In this document: piece after piece, positions 24,585 through 32,372 of the stretch | Numbering within the stretch: the first letter of the stretch is position 1 | Layout of the letters: each line of letters begins with the position of its first letter | Origin: JAVBOP01 sp031550405 | GTDB taxonomy: Bacteria; Bacteroidota; Ignavibacteria; Kapaibacteriales; UBA2268 | Length of the DNA: 37,766 bases | Direction of reading: 5' to 3' | NCBI GenBank assembly: GCA_031550405.1 | Contig: JAVBOP010000070.1 | Location: 1-37,766 of the forward strand | Made by a program: the position numbers and the translations under genes | Notes under the pieces: model-generated | What the model was told of the DNA's origin: nothing | The model's input: only the letters and a program-made list of their open reading frames with translations | The model's database searches: none

Positions 24585-26489
24585 TTATTCCTTTGGTGTT
24601 ACGAGATATATCTGCACTGTGCGGGAAAGATGGCGGCCAATAGGCGAATTGTTATCGAAAATCGCTTCGGAATCTCCAACGCCATAAACATTTATTTTAA
24701 CATTCTGGTTCTTAGTTTTGATATAATTTTTTATAGCGGTTGCCCGTTTCATAGATAATTTTTTGTTATGCTCCTTGTTTCCGATCCTGTCTGTAAACCC
24801 ATAAACATCTATTTCTGATTTATACTTAATATTGGGAATTACATATTTATCAATGACTTGCTTGTCTTCTGCCGAAATATCAGGACTGTCAAAATCGAAT
24901 ATGATTAATGAATATTTGTTAATAATCTTATCGGGTTGTTCAATCGTCTTTTTTCTTGCAGACGATAGGAAGTCGATAGGAATTGTGCCATTGGTTTTGG
25001 CGGTTCTGTCGTCGCTATAGATAGTATATGTATAATCCACCGGAATCTGGCTGGCGGTAAGCTCGTTTGGCGAAATCGTCCAGCGAACAACCGGCGAACC
25101 TTCGCCTGTCATTTGCTTGACAAGCCTGTCAGCCTGCATTATTTCAAGCGACCACGAGTCGACAGTATCTGCAACTACATTGGGTACAAATTCAATAATA
25201 TCAGGAGTTGCGATTCTTTGCTTCTCACCTTTTATAAAAATTGGAGCTAATATTTCAGGATTATTCGAACTAAATTCCACACGCCGATTTTCCTCAATTC
25301 CGTCTTGCACCGTTTGGGCGGACGGCTTCGTAGGAAGTTTGCTTGCAGAAGTTGCGATTCTATTTGCGTCAATATTATGAGCATTTATTAAATATTTTTT
25401 AATATTCGCAGCTCGAGTTTCAGCAATCGACAAATCTGTTTCCTTTTTCATGTCAATCGTGCCCGTTATGTTCAAATTGGCGTTGGGATATTCCGCCATT
25501 CTTTTGCCAACAATATCAATAGTTTTCTTGTTGATTTCGATTGCATCGCTTGGCAAATCGGGAATAACGAAGCTGCCGGCAGCGTTCATTCCAACAGGTG
25601 CTTGATAGTTTTCCGTGATTTCAGTCTTATTTTCATCATAAAAAATGTATGGAATAATTGGGAATAATTCCCCATATTCTACTTCTTCGAGCGTTATTTT
25701 TTTCAAAGGATATTTATCGCCCTGCTTGTCATAATAATTTACTTCTTCCATGCTCACTTTCAGTAAGCCTGTTTTTTTCTTGGCGCTTGAAGATTTATTT
25801 TTTCCGCCAATCGAATAAGTTATGGAAATACCGGCACGCAGCTGTGCAACATTCAACTTATCCCAACCGGCGTTGCTGGAAACTTTGGTAAAAGGCAAGT
25901 GATATGAAATTTCAGGAATTATATTTAAATTATTTTCCAGAGAAATAATATAGCCGAGTCCCACAGACAAAGCCGCTCGCAGCGCCGCATCAGGAATATC
26001 CGCAGCCTGAGAATTAACGACGCTATTGTTATAGCTTTGGGTAAAATCGTATTCTTTTTTTATTGGAATTCCAATATTTGCACCAGCTGTAAAATATAGC
26101 GGCTTTACAGGCAAAATATTGTATAATTTGACCATAGGATTTATATCCACATAATGAAGATAATCTATAAGCTCATTAGAATAAGAGCCTTCGCTTTGTT
26201 TCAGCGTTCCGCTCGCAACGTTATATGCCGCCCGCCCGGTAATAGCAAAAATATTATTTATTGGGAAATTGGCTTCTATTCCGCCAAATCCTTTGATGTT
26301 TGTCGAATTTGAATTAAAATTTGTTTTTATAGTTGCAAATTGCGGAGACATTGATGGACTGTTCATATTGAAATTAATTCCGCCGAACAAGCCGATATTA
26401 GTGTTCCATGCCAGTTTTTCTTCTGCAAGGCTGTTTGCCGTGAAAGCGAGCAAGAATATTGAGAATAGCACAATATTAGTAATTTTCAT
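24585..26489 (-). CDS. Outer-membrane protein with beta-barrel and OmpA peptidoglycan-binding domains
   Basis: A 634-residue protein with a signal peptide (cleavage near SLA, residue 22). Residues of about 28-228 alternate like an outer-membrane beta barrel (GLFGGINFNMNSP through AGISITYSIGG). Two OmpA-like regions follow: an atypical one (about 280-405, with IFYDENKTEI and later NRRVEF) and a canonical C-terminal one (about 526-634) with IIFDFDSPDISAEDK, the TDRIGN loop (566-571) and SMKRATAIKNYI, the region that binds diaminopimelate in peptidoglycan. It would tie the outer membrane to the cell wall. Duplicated OmpA modules with a spacer are less common than a single one. Transcribed alone, with a terminator just downstream. 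Confidence 0.88.
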   Translation of the reverse strand: MKITNIVLFSIFLLAFTANSLAEEKLAWNTNIGLFGGINFNMNSPSMSPQFATIKTNFNSNSTNIKGFGGIEANFPINNIFAITGRAAYNVASGTLKQSEGSYSNELIDYLHYVDINPMVKLYNILPVKPLYFTAGANIGIPIKKEYDFTQSYNNSVVNSQAADIPDAALRAALSVGLGYIISLENNLNIIPEISYHLPFTKVSSNAGWDKLNVAQLRAGISITYSIGGKNKSSSAKKKTGLLKVSMEEVNYYDKQGDKYPLKKITLEEVEYGELFPIIPYIFYDENKTEITENYQAPVGMNAAGSFVIPDLPSDAIEINKKTIDIVGKRMAEYPNANLNITGTIDMKKETDLSIAETRAANIKKYLINAHNIDANRIATSASKLPTKPSAQTVQDGIEENRRVEFSSNNPEILAPIFIKGEKQRIATPDIIEFVPNVVADTVDSWSLEIMQADRLVKQMTGEGSPVVRWTISPNELTASQIPVDYTYTIYSDDRTAKTNGTIPIDFLSSARKKTIEQPDKIINKYSLIIFDFDSPDISAEDKQVIDKYVIPNIKYKSEIDVYGFTDRIGNKEHNKKLSMKRATAIKNYIKTKNQNVKINVYGVGDSEAIFDNNSPIGRHLSRTVQIYLVTPKE

Positions 26490-26589
26490 TAAAATTCCCC
26501 CAAATGTTAATTACAATAGATATTAAGTTATGTTAAATTTACTGATTGCAAATATACGCAAATCCTTGTTCAAAATTAACAATATAATG

Positions 26590-26613
26590 ATTTATGAATA
26601 ATTTTTCATAAAT
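26590..26613. repeat. AT-rich palindrome related to the recurrent motif
   Basis: ATTTATGAA (26590-26598) and TTCATAAAT (26605-26613) are perfect inverted arms around a 6-base centre. On the minus strand it reads AAAAATTATTCATAAAT, as in variant E. It lies about 100 bases upstream of the OmpA gene, in its likely promoter/leader. Confidence 0.5.
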
Positions 26614-26633
26614 CACCGATTACCGCATATAAA

Positions 26634-26667
26634 TAAAAAGCCTTGCTGTTTTTCAGGGCAAGGCTTT
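26634..26667 (-). terminator. Rho-independent terminator after rpsB
   Basis: GCCTTGC (26640-26646) pairs with GCAAGGC (26658-26664). On the minus strand the stem is followed by five T (26639 down to 26635). It lies 24 bases after the rpsB stop, so the ribosomal transcript ends here and tsf does not follow. Confidence 0.85.
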
Positions 26668-26690
26668 GAAGCTATTGTTAATATTAATAC

Positions 26691-27629
26691 TTATGAATTT
26701 GCTTCATTTTCTGCTGTATCATCATTTTGGGAAGAGTCCGGTCTATTTGTAATTTTAGCTTGCGGTCTTGCTCCGTAGGCTCTTCTAGGGGCTCTGCCCT
26801 TATCATCTCCGGGCCCACCTCTGCGCTCGCGTATTTTTCGTGCTGAAGATTTCTTTATATCGTTTTCGCTATCTACATCAAATTCATTTTCCTTGTTCCA
26901 CCTGTCGCCGTCAATTCCCATTTCAGCGGCACGGGCTCTTGCGATAGCTGAACCTTCTATAACAGCATCTGCCATGATTGAAGTTATAATTTCGATTGTT
27001 TTAACAGAATCGTCATTGGCAGGGATTGGTATATCAACCATATCAGGATCAGTATTTGTGTCAATTACGCCTATTACCGGCAGACCTATTATTCGTGCTT
27101 CTTTTACTGCCAAATGCTCTTTTTTGGCATCAATAACGAACAAGGCGCCTGGCAATCTCTGCATAGTTTCTATACCGCCGAATACTTTTCTAAGTCTAAT
27201 TTTTTCACGACTTAATAAAAGAGCTTCTTTCTTTGTAATTTTTTCAAAAGTACCATCTGCTTCCATTTTATCAATGGATGTGAGCCGTTTAATACTTCTG
27301 CGGATAGTCGCAAAATTTGTCAACATTCCGCCCAGCCAGCGATCTGACACGTAGTGTGTAAATGCGCGCGAGGCTTGTTCTGAAATTATAGATTTTGCTT
27401 GTGTTTTTGTACCAACAAACAGTACAATACCGCCTTTAGCCGCTATATCGTGAATCATTTCACGAGCGTAATTAATTAATACCTGAGTCTTTCTCAAGTC
27501 TATAATATGAATGCCGTTTCTTTCTGTAAAGATATATTGCCTCATTTTTGGATTCCAACGGCGGGTTAGATGCCCAAAATGAGCGCCGGCTTCTATTAAC
27601 TGTTCAACACTTACGTGATTGTCAGCCAT
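26691..27629 (-). CDS. rpsB: 30S ribosomal protein S2 with C-terminal extension
   Basis: A 312-residue S2, one of the last proteins to join the small subunit. The body follows S2 closely: VEQLIEAGAHFGHLTRRWNP, YIFTERNGIHIIDLRKT, WLGGMLTNFATIRRSI, LPGALFVIDAKKEHLAVKEA and GVIDTNTDPDMVDIPIPAND. The usual length is about 230-260 residues; here about 65 extra residues (from about 248, rich in Arg, Gly, Asp and Asn, with KIRERRGGPGDDKG) form a charged, probably disordered tail. The start at 27629 has AAGGAG 5 bases upstream, a good Shine-Dalgarno site. It is the third ribosomal gene after rplM and rpsI; its usual partner tsf is not next to it. Confidence 0.97.
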   Translation of the reverse strand: MADNHVSVEQLIEAGAHFGHLTRRWNPKMRQYIFTERNGIHIIDLRKTQVLINYAREMIHDIAAKGGIVLFVGTKTQAKSIISEQASRAFTHYVSDRWLGGMLTNFATIRRSIKRLTSIDKMEADGTFEKITKKEALLLSREKIRLRKVFGGIETMQRLPGALFVIDAKKEHLAVKEARIIGLPVIGVIDTNTDPDMVDIPIPANDDSVKTIEIITSIMADAVIEGSAIARARAAEMGIDGDRWNKENEFDVDSENDIKKSSARKIRERRGGPGDDKGRAPRRAYGARPQAKITNRPDSSQNDDTAENEANS

Positions 27630-27779
27630 ATAATCTCCTTGTGTTAAAAACTTCTATTCCGTTCAACTTGTTATATACGCATAACTTACAACAATTATAC
27701 CTGTTATGCGACACATATAACAATCCCGAAATATGACTAATGAAATAAAAACATATTAGGCAACGTAGCCTGTAAAAAA

Positions 27780-28169
27780 TTAACGTTTTGAGAATTGGAA
27801 ACGCTTGCGAGCCTTTTTCCGTCCGTACTTTTTGCGTTCGACCATTCTTGAATCGCGAGTCATAAGATCTTCGCTACGTAATTTGGAACGCAATACTTCA
27901 TCATATTCGCAAAGTGCGCGGGCAATACCAAGCGATACCGCTCCTGTTTGTCCACTTTTGCCACCGCCGCAAACCTTAATAGCAATGTCAAATTTACCTT
28001 GCATTTCCGTTAATTCGAGCGGACGAGTTGCGTTAACACGCCATACTTCCACGGGGAAATATTCTTCGATATTACGCTCATTAACCTTGATGTTGCCAGT
28101 ACCGGGTGAAATTAGTCTAACTTGCGCCACCGCACATTTTCTTCTTCCTGTTGCGGCTATTGCTTGCAT
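27780..28169 (-). CDS. rpsI: 30S ribosomal protein S9
   Basis: A 129-residue S9, a small-subunit head protein whose C-terminal tail reaches the P-site tRNA. Diagnostic parts are AATGRRKCAVAQVRLISPGT at the start, GKSGQTGAVSLGIARAL, and the tail KKYGRKKARKRFQFSKR, which ends with the conserved Lys-Arg. The start at 28169 (MQAIAATGRRK) is preferred to 28181 because GGAGAG lies just before it and S9 proteins begin close to TGRRK. It lies 71 bases downstream of rplM, the usual order. Confidence 0.97.
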   Translation of the reverse strand: MQAIAATGRRKCAVAQVRLISPGTGNIKVNERNIEEYFPVEVWRVNATRPLELTEMQGKFDIAIKVCGGGKSGQTGAVSLGIARALCEYDEVLRSKLRSEDLMTRDSRMVERKKYGRKKARKRFQFSKR

Positions 28170-28240
28170 TAAACTCTCCATTTATTATTAATATAGTTAT
28201 TTGTTTTAAATTGAAATTTCCCAAGAATATCAGGATGGTT

Positions 28241-28702
28241 TTATTTTGCCAAATCATGCTTTAGCTTAAATTCAGCAGGTTTTTGCGCCTGATGCTGATG
28301 CTCGTCAGCTGCATATACCTTCAATTTTTTGCGTATTTGCTGTCCCAGTTTGTTTTTGGGAAGCATGCCATATACAGCATGTTCTACGATAAATTCAGGC
28401 TTTGTGAGCTTCAACTCACGGTATTTGCGAATTTTTTGACCTCCAGGGTACATGCTATGATGCGCATACTCTTTTTGTTCAGCACGCTTGCCCTGGAATA
28501 CAGCCTTATCCGCGTTTATAATTATCACATAATCGCCAGTATCCACATGCGGTGTAAATATTGGCTTATGCTTGCCACGCAATAATATTGCCACCTGTGA
28601 TGCAAGGCGACCCACAGTCTGACCTGCTGCATCAACCACCCACCACTTATGCTCAACATCTTCTTTGCGAAACGACTTGGTTATTTTTGCAGATGTTTCC
28701 AC
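28241..28702 (-). CDS. rplM: 50S ribosomal protein L13
   Basis: A 153-residue L13, an early-assembly large-subunit protein. Landmarks: WWVVDAAGQTVGRLASQVAI, LLRGKHKPIFTPHVDTGDYV, INADKAVFQGKRAEQKEYAH and MLPKNKLGQQIRKKLKVYA. The initiator codon is GTG (28700-28702), preceded by AGAGGA, rather than ATG; an upstream ATG is absent. It is the first gene of the rplM-rpsI-rpsB transcription unit. Confidence 0.96.
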   Translation of the reverse strand: METSAKITKSFRKEDVEHKWWVVDAAGQTVGRLASQVAILLRGKHKPIFTPHVDTGDYVIIINADKAVFQGKRAEQKEYAHHSMYPGGQKIRKYRELKLTKPEFIVEHAVYGMLPKNKLGQQIRKKLKVYAADEHQHQAQKPAEFKLKHDLAK

Positions 28703-28826
28703 TCTATCCTCTACTATTTATTAAATCCTAAATTCTATAAAGACTACAAATATAATTATTTTTCATCACTTTGCAAAAACATATTTTTTACTGCCTGCCA
28801 CCAATCTTTTCATTATATTATTTAAG

Positions 28827-29600
28827 TTATCTTTTATAGGTACTTTTGTAATAGAAATCGAAGTTGTAGGAATAATTGTATGCTGTCTGGCTGCGAACAG
28901 GGATGGTTATAAGCCCTGAATATTTTCCCGGAGGCAAAAGCATTTTGTTGGTTGTTGTGCCATCCCAAAACATTTTGAATGTATGCGATGTGCCTGTTTC
29001 AGCAGGTTTAACTGGAAAAAATGCTTGCATGAAATTGGCTCCCGGATTGGAATACCAATATTGATTCCCATTTTGACTGGCGATGACCAACCGCAACGAC
29101 TCGGATGTCGGGGTTTCCTCCTGTCCCTGTTTATGCAGTCTTGCAACGTGGATATTGAAATTTACATTGCCGTTATCGTCGTGTTCAACATCAGGAAAAT
29201 ACAGCAGATTCGGTCCGTTATTAACAATTGGATTAATACTGTCAAGGCATTTTTTCTTTAAATACTTGCACGCCAACTGAAAATTCTTTGTATCTATCGA
29301 ATCAATTGCAACCCAGCAAAATAGCGCAAATTTGGCGGTATCAGCGGAAATAGGTATGGCAGTAACAATAATATCGCTATTGTCTATTTTGACGATTTTG
29401 TTTTGGATAGAGAGTTCTATGTCTCTTGGTATAAATTTAAATTCATTTAGAGCGAGCGTATCTTCAATCATCAGCAAAAATTTATTTGAGCTGTCGGTTG
29501 CAAATAAAGTGGATTCGACATTTATATTGACCTGCTGAACGTTGTATAAAGCACAAGAGTGAAAAATAAAAATTATTATAATCGAAACGATATTTTTCAT
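28827..29600 (-). CDS. Putative lipoprotein of unknown function
   Basis: A 257-residue protein starting MKNIVSIIIIFIFHSC, a lipoprotein-type signal peptide with the candidate lipidated cysteine at C16 (FHSC, a loose lipobox). The mature part has no recognised domain. It contains VEHDDNGNVNFNIHVARLHK and ends with an aromatic-rich stretch (NYSYNFDFYYKSTYKR) that may form beta strands. The start at 29600 is chosen over 29660 because the signal peptide begins here and the recurrent motif ends 17 bases upstream on this strand. It lies 124 bases before rplM on the same strand and is probably separate. Confidence 0.7.
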   Translation of the reverse strand: MKNIVSIIIIFIFHSCALYNVQQVNINVESTLFATDSSNKFLLMIEDTLALNEFKFIPRDIELSIQNKIVKIDNSDIIVTAIPISADTAKFALFCWVAIDSIDTKNFQLACKYLKKKCLDSINPIVNNGPNLLYFPDVEHDDNGNVNFNIHVARLHKQGQEETPTSESLRLVIASQNGNQYWYSNPGANFMQAFFPVKPAETGTSHTFKMFWDGTTTNKMLLPPGKYSGLITIPVRSQTAYNYSYNFDFYYKSTYKR

Positions 29601-29617
29601 TTGATTGAGCGTATTTA

Positions 29618-29633
29618 ATGAATATTTTTTAAT
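29618..29633 (-). repeat. Recurrent AT-rich motif, minus-strand copy D
   Basis: On the minus strand this reads ATTAAAAAATATTCAT, identical to 16 bases of copies A and B, and it ends 17 bases before the start codon at 29600. Copy A is placed similarly relative to the RND gene. Confidence 0.5.
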
Positions 29634-29729
29634 AAATATAATTGTGTTATTTGCTGACATTGTATTCTCTTGTTTTTGAACAACTTAAATACAAATATAA
29701 CTGTTTTCCCGTTAATATGCTATAATTCA

Positions 29730-29768
29730 GAAACAGAGTCCTTACAAGGAGGTGGCCCGTCGGGGTAG
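29730..29768. repeat. Fragment of a GC-rich dispersed element
   Basis: Within an AT-rich gap, the stretch with CTTACAAGGAGGTGGCCC (29740-29757) and GTCGGGGTAG after it stands out by its G content. It resembles half of a palindromic element seen in many Bacteroidota/Chlorobiota genomes. Only one copy is seen here, and the resemblance is from memory. Confidence 0.3.
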
Positions 29769-29773
29769 TTTTA

Positions 29774-29790
29774 TTAAAAATATTCAAAAA
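29774..29790 (+). repeat. Recurrent AT-rich motif, weak variant F
   Basis: TTAAAAATATTCAAAAA lacks one A and has one substitution relative to the 18-base motif. It ends 17 bases before the ATG at 29808, matching the position of copy D. Confidence 0.35.
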
Positions 29791-29807
29791 TACACAGGAA
29801 CAACACA

Positions 29808-30866
29808 ATGAAAAAAATAATATTAATTTTATTTATTGCTGTGATATACTTATGCAGCAATAACATCTTTGCCAGTGGAAGTTTAAGAAATTATTCTTTA
29901 GATTATATAGGGTTTGATGCTTATCTTAAAGAAAATTATAGCTTTGTCAAGCCTGAACTGATAAATATTGCCACATTATGCCCATTGTATTATAAGCCGG
30001 AATTGGTGGCGCTTTACGGCGATTATGAATATGAATTTATATGGGATTCCATACCAGCCGAAGGGACTTACTTAGTGGATACAGTGCCTCCTTATGCGAC
30101 CTATTGGGTGCGTACTTACAGGGATTCAGCAGATCATACAAATTTGATATCGATTGCAGGAATTTTTCCTGCCAATAGTTCCAAGCACTATGTAACTATA
30201 ATATCGCCTACCATCACATCAACAGCACAACATATAAATGGTTTCAAATTCGGTGATAAAGATGCAACTTCATGGTTCGGAGTAACTGCACAAACTGCAA
30301 ATAAGTTTTTTGAGGACTTTGCAAAATTTAATAATGAGCTAAAATCAGCAGCTGGCAAGATATATACCAATATGTCAACTGTCCCTGTTCCTGATAATAT
30401 AACCTTTGCTTTTGGAGCAGGCTATATAGAGGAAATAGGCTATAAAGACGCTTCGGAGTATGGTATTCCTCCTAACTTGCCAATTTACTACGCCTTAGTA
30501 TATGATATGTCTGATGGGACATGGCAGTTTTGCTATACTGAAATAGGCGGCAATGGCGAGCTGCATTGCTTAGATGAAAAGACTGATAGCATAGAAGAGC
30601 CGGCAATTATTAAAAATTATTCATTATTCCCCAACCCTGCAAGCGACGACTGCACATTGAGCATGGACATGACAGAAGCCGGCAGCATAAGCATCAGCCT
30701 TTCCGACATGCTCGGCAGAGACATCATGCAAATCTACGACGGCTATGCGGAAGCCGGCGCCTTCAGCAAGGCATTCAATACCAAGCACTTAGCTAATGGT
30801 GTATACAGCGTTGTCTTCCGCATCGGCGACAAGGCAAAAGCAGAAAAACTGATAATAAACAGGTAG
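29808..30866 (+). CDS. Secreted protein with T9SS type A sorting domain
   Basis: A 352-residue protein with a signal peptide (MKKIILILFIAVIYLCSNN, cleavage near FAS, residue 23). The middle region (about 25-265) is unassigned. It contains aromatic-rich strands and a short proline-rich part, VPPYATYWVRTYRD (about 92-105). From about residue 268, NYSLFPNPASDDC and the following strands (ISISLSDMLGRDIMQIYDG, then GVYSVVFRIGDK) form a type A T9SS C-terminal domain ending KLIINR. Such proteins are exported and often attached to the cell surface. It is followed by a palindromic repeat rather than a T-run terminator. Confidence 0.88.
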   Translation: MKKIILILFIAVIYLCSNNIFASGSLRNYSLDYIGFDAYLKENYSFVKPELINIATLCPLYYKPELVALYGDYEYEFIWDSIPAEGTYLVDTVPPYATYWVRTYRDSADHTNLISIAGIFPANSSKHYVTIISPTITSTAQHINGFKFGDKDATSWFGVTAQTANKFFEDFAKFNNELKSAAGKIYTNMSTVPVPDNITFAFGAGYIEEIGYKDASEYGIPPNLPIYYALVYDMSDGTWQFCYTEIGGNGELHCLDEKTDSIEEPAIIKNYSLFPNPASDDCTLSMDMTEAGSISISLSDMLGRDIMQIYDGYAEAGAFSKAFNTKHLANGVYSVVFRIGDKAKAEKLIINR

Positions 30867-30879
30867 GTTTTTATTCACA

Positions 30880-30917
30880 ATCACGTAGAGCCGTTGCATG
30901 CAACGGCTCTACGTGAT
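30880..30917. repeat. Perfect 38-base palindrome (REP-like), copy 1
   Basis: A perfect 19+19 palindrome; its centre is GCCGTTGCATGCAACGGC and its outer arms are ATCACGTAGA and TCTACGTGAT. It lies 14 bases after the stop of the T9SS gene. The same core occurs at 36697-36724, and a degenerate form at 32269-32282. The form matches a widespread class of intergenic palindromes of these phyla. It may also act as an RNA-stabilising hairpin at the 3' end. Confidence 0.85.
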
Positions 30918-31057
30918 ATTATGTGAAATTTACATTTTAGAAAATATATAACTATAATAATATCCTCCGATATCCACCTCCATAACAATAAAAAGGAAAA
31001 ATATTGCTATTTTTGAAGATTGTATTTGTATGTAAAAATAAATTATAGGAGAAAGAA

Positions 31058-32194
31058 ATGTCAGCAAGAAATTATCTTTTTACTTCCGAGTCGGTGTCTG
31101 AAGGGCATCCGGATAAGGTTTGCGATCAAGTGTCTGATGCCATACTGGATGCTATGCTCAAAGATGATCCCAATAGCCGCGTTGCATGTGAATGCTATGC
31201 CACAACTGGCATGATCGTTGTTGGCGGTGAAATTACAACACAAACTTATATTGATTTGCCATCACTTGTTCGCGATGTTATCAGAGATATTGGCTATACT
31301 CATACCGGTTTGCGGTTTGATGCGGATTCTGCCGCAGTGATAAATGTTATCAATCAGCAGTCGCCCGATATTGCGCTGGGGGTTGATGTAAACGGTGCAG
31401 GCGATCAGGGAATTATGTTCGGTTATGCAACAAAAGAAACTGAAAATTATATGCCGGCGCCTGTTTTTTATGCACATGCACTTGTAAAATATATGGCAGA
31501 TATAAGAAAAACAGGCAATACAATGCCATACCTCCGTCCCGATACCAAGTCGCAGGTTACGGTGGAATACCTGCCTGACAACACTGTTGCGCGTATTGAC
31601 ACCATCGTTATTTCGACGCAGCATGATCCGCATGTTACACAGGATCAAATAAGGGAAGATTGTATTAATCTGGTTATAAAGAAAGTTATACCAAACAGTC
31701 TAATTGACGAAAATACAAAGATTTATATAAATCCAACAGGGCGCTTTGTTATTGGCGGACCTCATGGAGATACGGGTCTAACGGGCAGGAAAATCATCGT
31801 GGATACATACGGAGGAAAGGCTCCTCATGGTGGTGGCGCTTTTTCTGGCAAAGACCCGACAAAGGTAGACAGGAGCGCTGCTTATGCTGCAAGGCATCTC
31901 GCTAAAAATATCGTTGCCGCCGGGCTGGCAGATGAATGCACTATCCAGCTGGCTTATGCCATAGGGATTGCCGAGCCTGTGGCAATATATGTTAATTTGA
32001 AGGACAAGGAACTGGGCTATGTTTTAAGCGACTATATCAAGAAAAATATAGACTTAACGCCTAATGGCATTATAGATCGCTTTAATCTGCGCACTCCAAT
32101 ATTCAAGGCAACTTCGAATTATGGGCACTTTGGTCGTAATGAATTTGTTTGGGAGCGGTTAGATTTGGTCGAAGAACTAAAGCGGCTAAAATAA
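31058..32194 (+). CDS. metK: S-adenosylmethionine synthase
   Basis: A 378-residue enzyme that makes S-adenosylmethionine from methionine and ATP. All family signatures are present: FTSESVSEGHPDKVCDQVSD (about 9-28), GAGDQGIMFGYATKET (about 110-125), the ATP-binding region FVIGGPHGDTGLTGRKI (about 230-246) and the loop GGGAFSGKDPTKVDRSAAY (about 259-277). The length is typical. AGGAG lies about 7 bases before the ATG. I looked in the 190 bases upstream for a SAM riboswitch and saw none. A terminator follows directly, so it is probably a single-gene unit. Confidence 0.97.
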   Translation: MSARNYLFTSESVSEGHPDKVCDQVSDAILDAMLKDDPNSRVACECYATTGMIVVGGEITTQTYIDLPSLVRDVIRDIGYTHTGLRFDADSAAVINVINQQSPDIALGVDVNGAGDQGIMFGYATKETENYMPAPVFYAHALVKYMADIRKTGNTMPYLRPDTKSQVTVEYLPDNTVARIDTIVISTQHDPHVTQDQIREDCINLVIKKVIPNSLIDENTKIYINPTGRFVIGGPHGDTGLTGRKIIVDTYGGKAPHGGGAFSGKDPTKVDRSAAYAARHLAKNIVAAGLADECTIQLAYAIGIAEPVAIYVNLKDKELGYVLSDYIKKNIDLTPNGIIDRFNLRTPIFKATSNYGHFGRNEFVWERLDLVEELKRLK

Positions 32195-32213
32195 TATTAA
32201 TCAACAATAACGC

Positions 32214-32248
32214 AAATAGCAATGCAACCTCATTGCTATTTTTTTTTC
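32214..32248 (+). terminator. Rho-independent terminator after metK
   Basis: A perfect 11-base-pair stem, AAATAGCAATG (32214-32224) with CATTGCTATTT (32231-32241), has a 6-base loop and leads into a run of T. Confidence 0.92.
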
Positions 32249-32260
32249 ATGCCATGTATT

Positions 32261-32293
32261 CCAAAAGGCGTTACATGCAACGTCTTTCCTTTT
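32261..32293. repeat. Degenerate copy of the palindromic repeat
   Basis: CGTTACATGCAACG (32269-32282) differs at one base from the centre of the palindrome at 30880. It is flanked by a further imperfect AAAAGG/CCTTTT inverted pair. It lies between metK and the repeat-protein gene. Confidence 0.45.
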
Positions 32294-32372
32294 GCCATGT
32301 AGCTGAATAATAGTAACTTGCATTTTATTAGAACAAATATATTCTCTGATTTTTTTAATTATGCCACATTAT

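Noticed and set aside
30918..31057. Possible SAM riboswitch upstream of metK
   Set aside because: The leader is short and AT-rich; I see no SAM-riboswitch stems or an expression-platform terminator.
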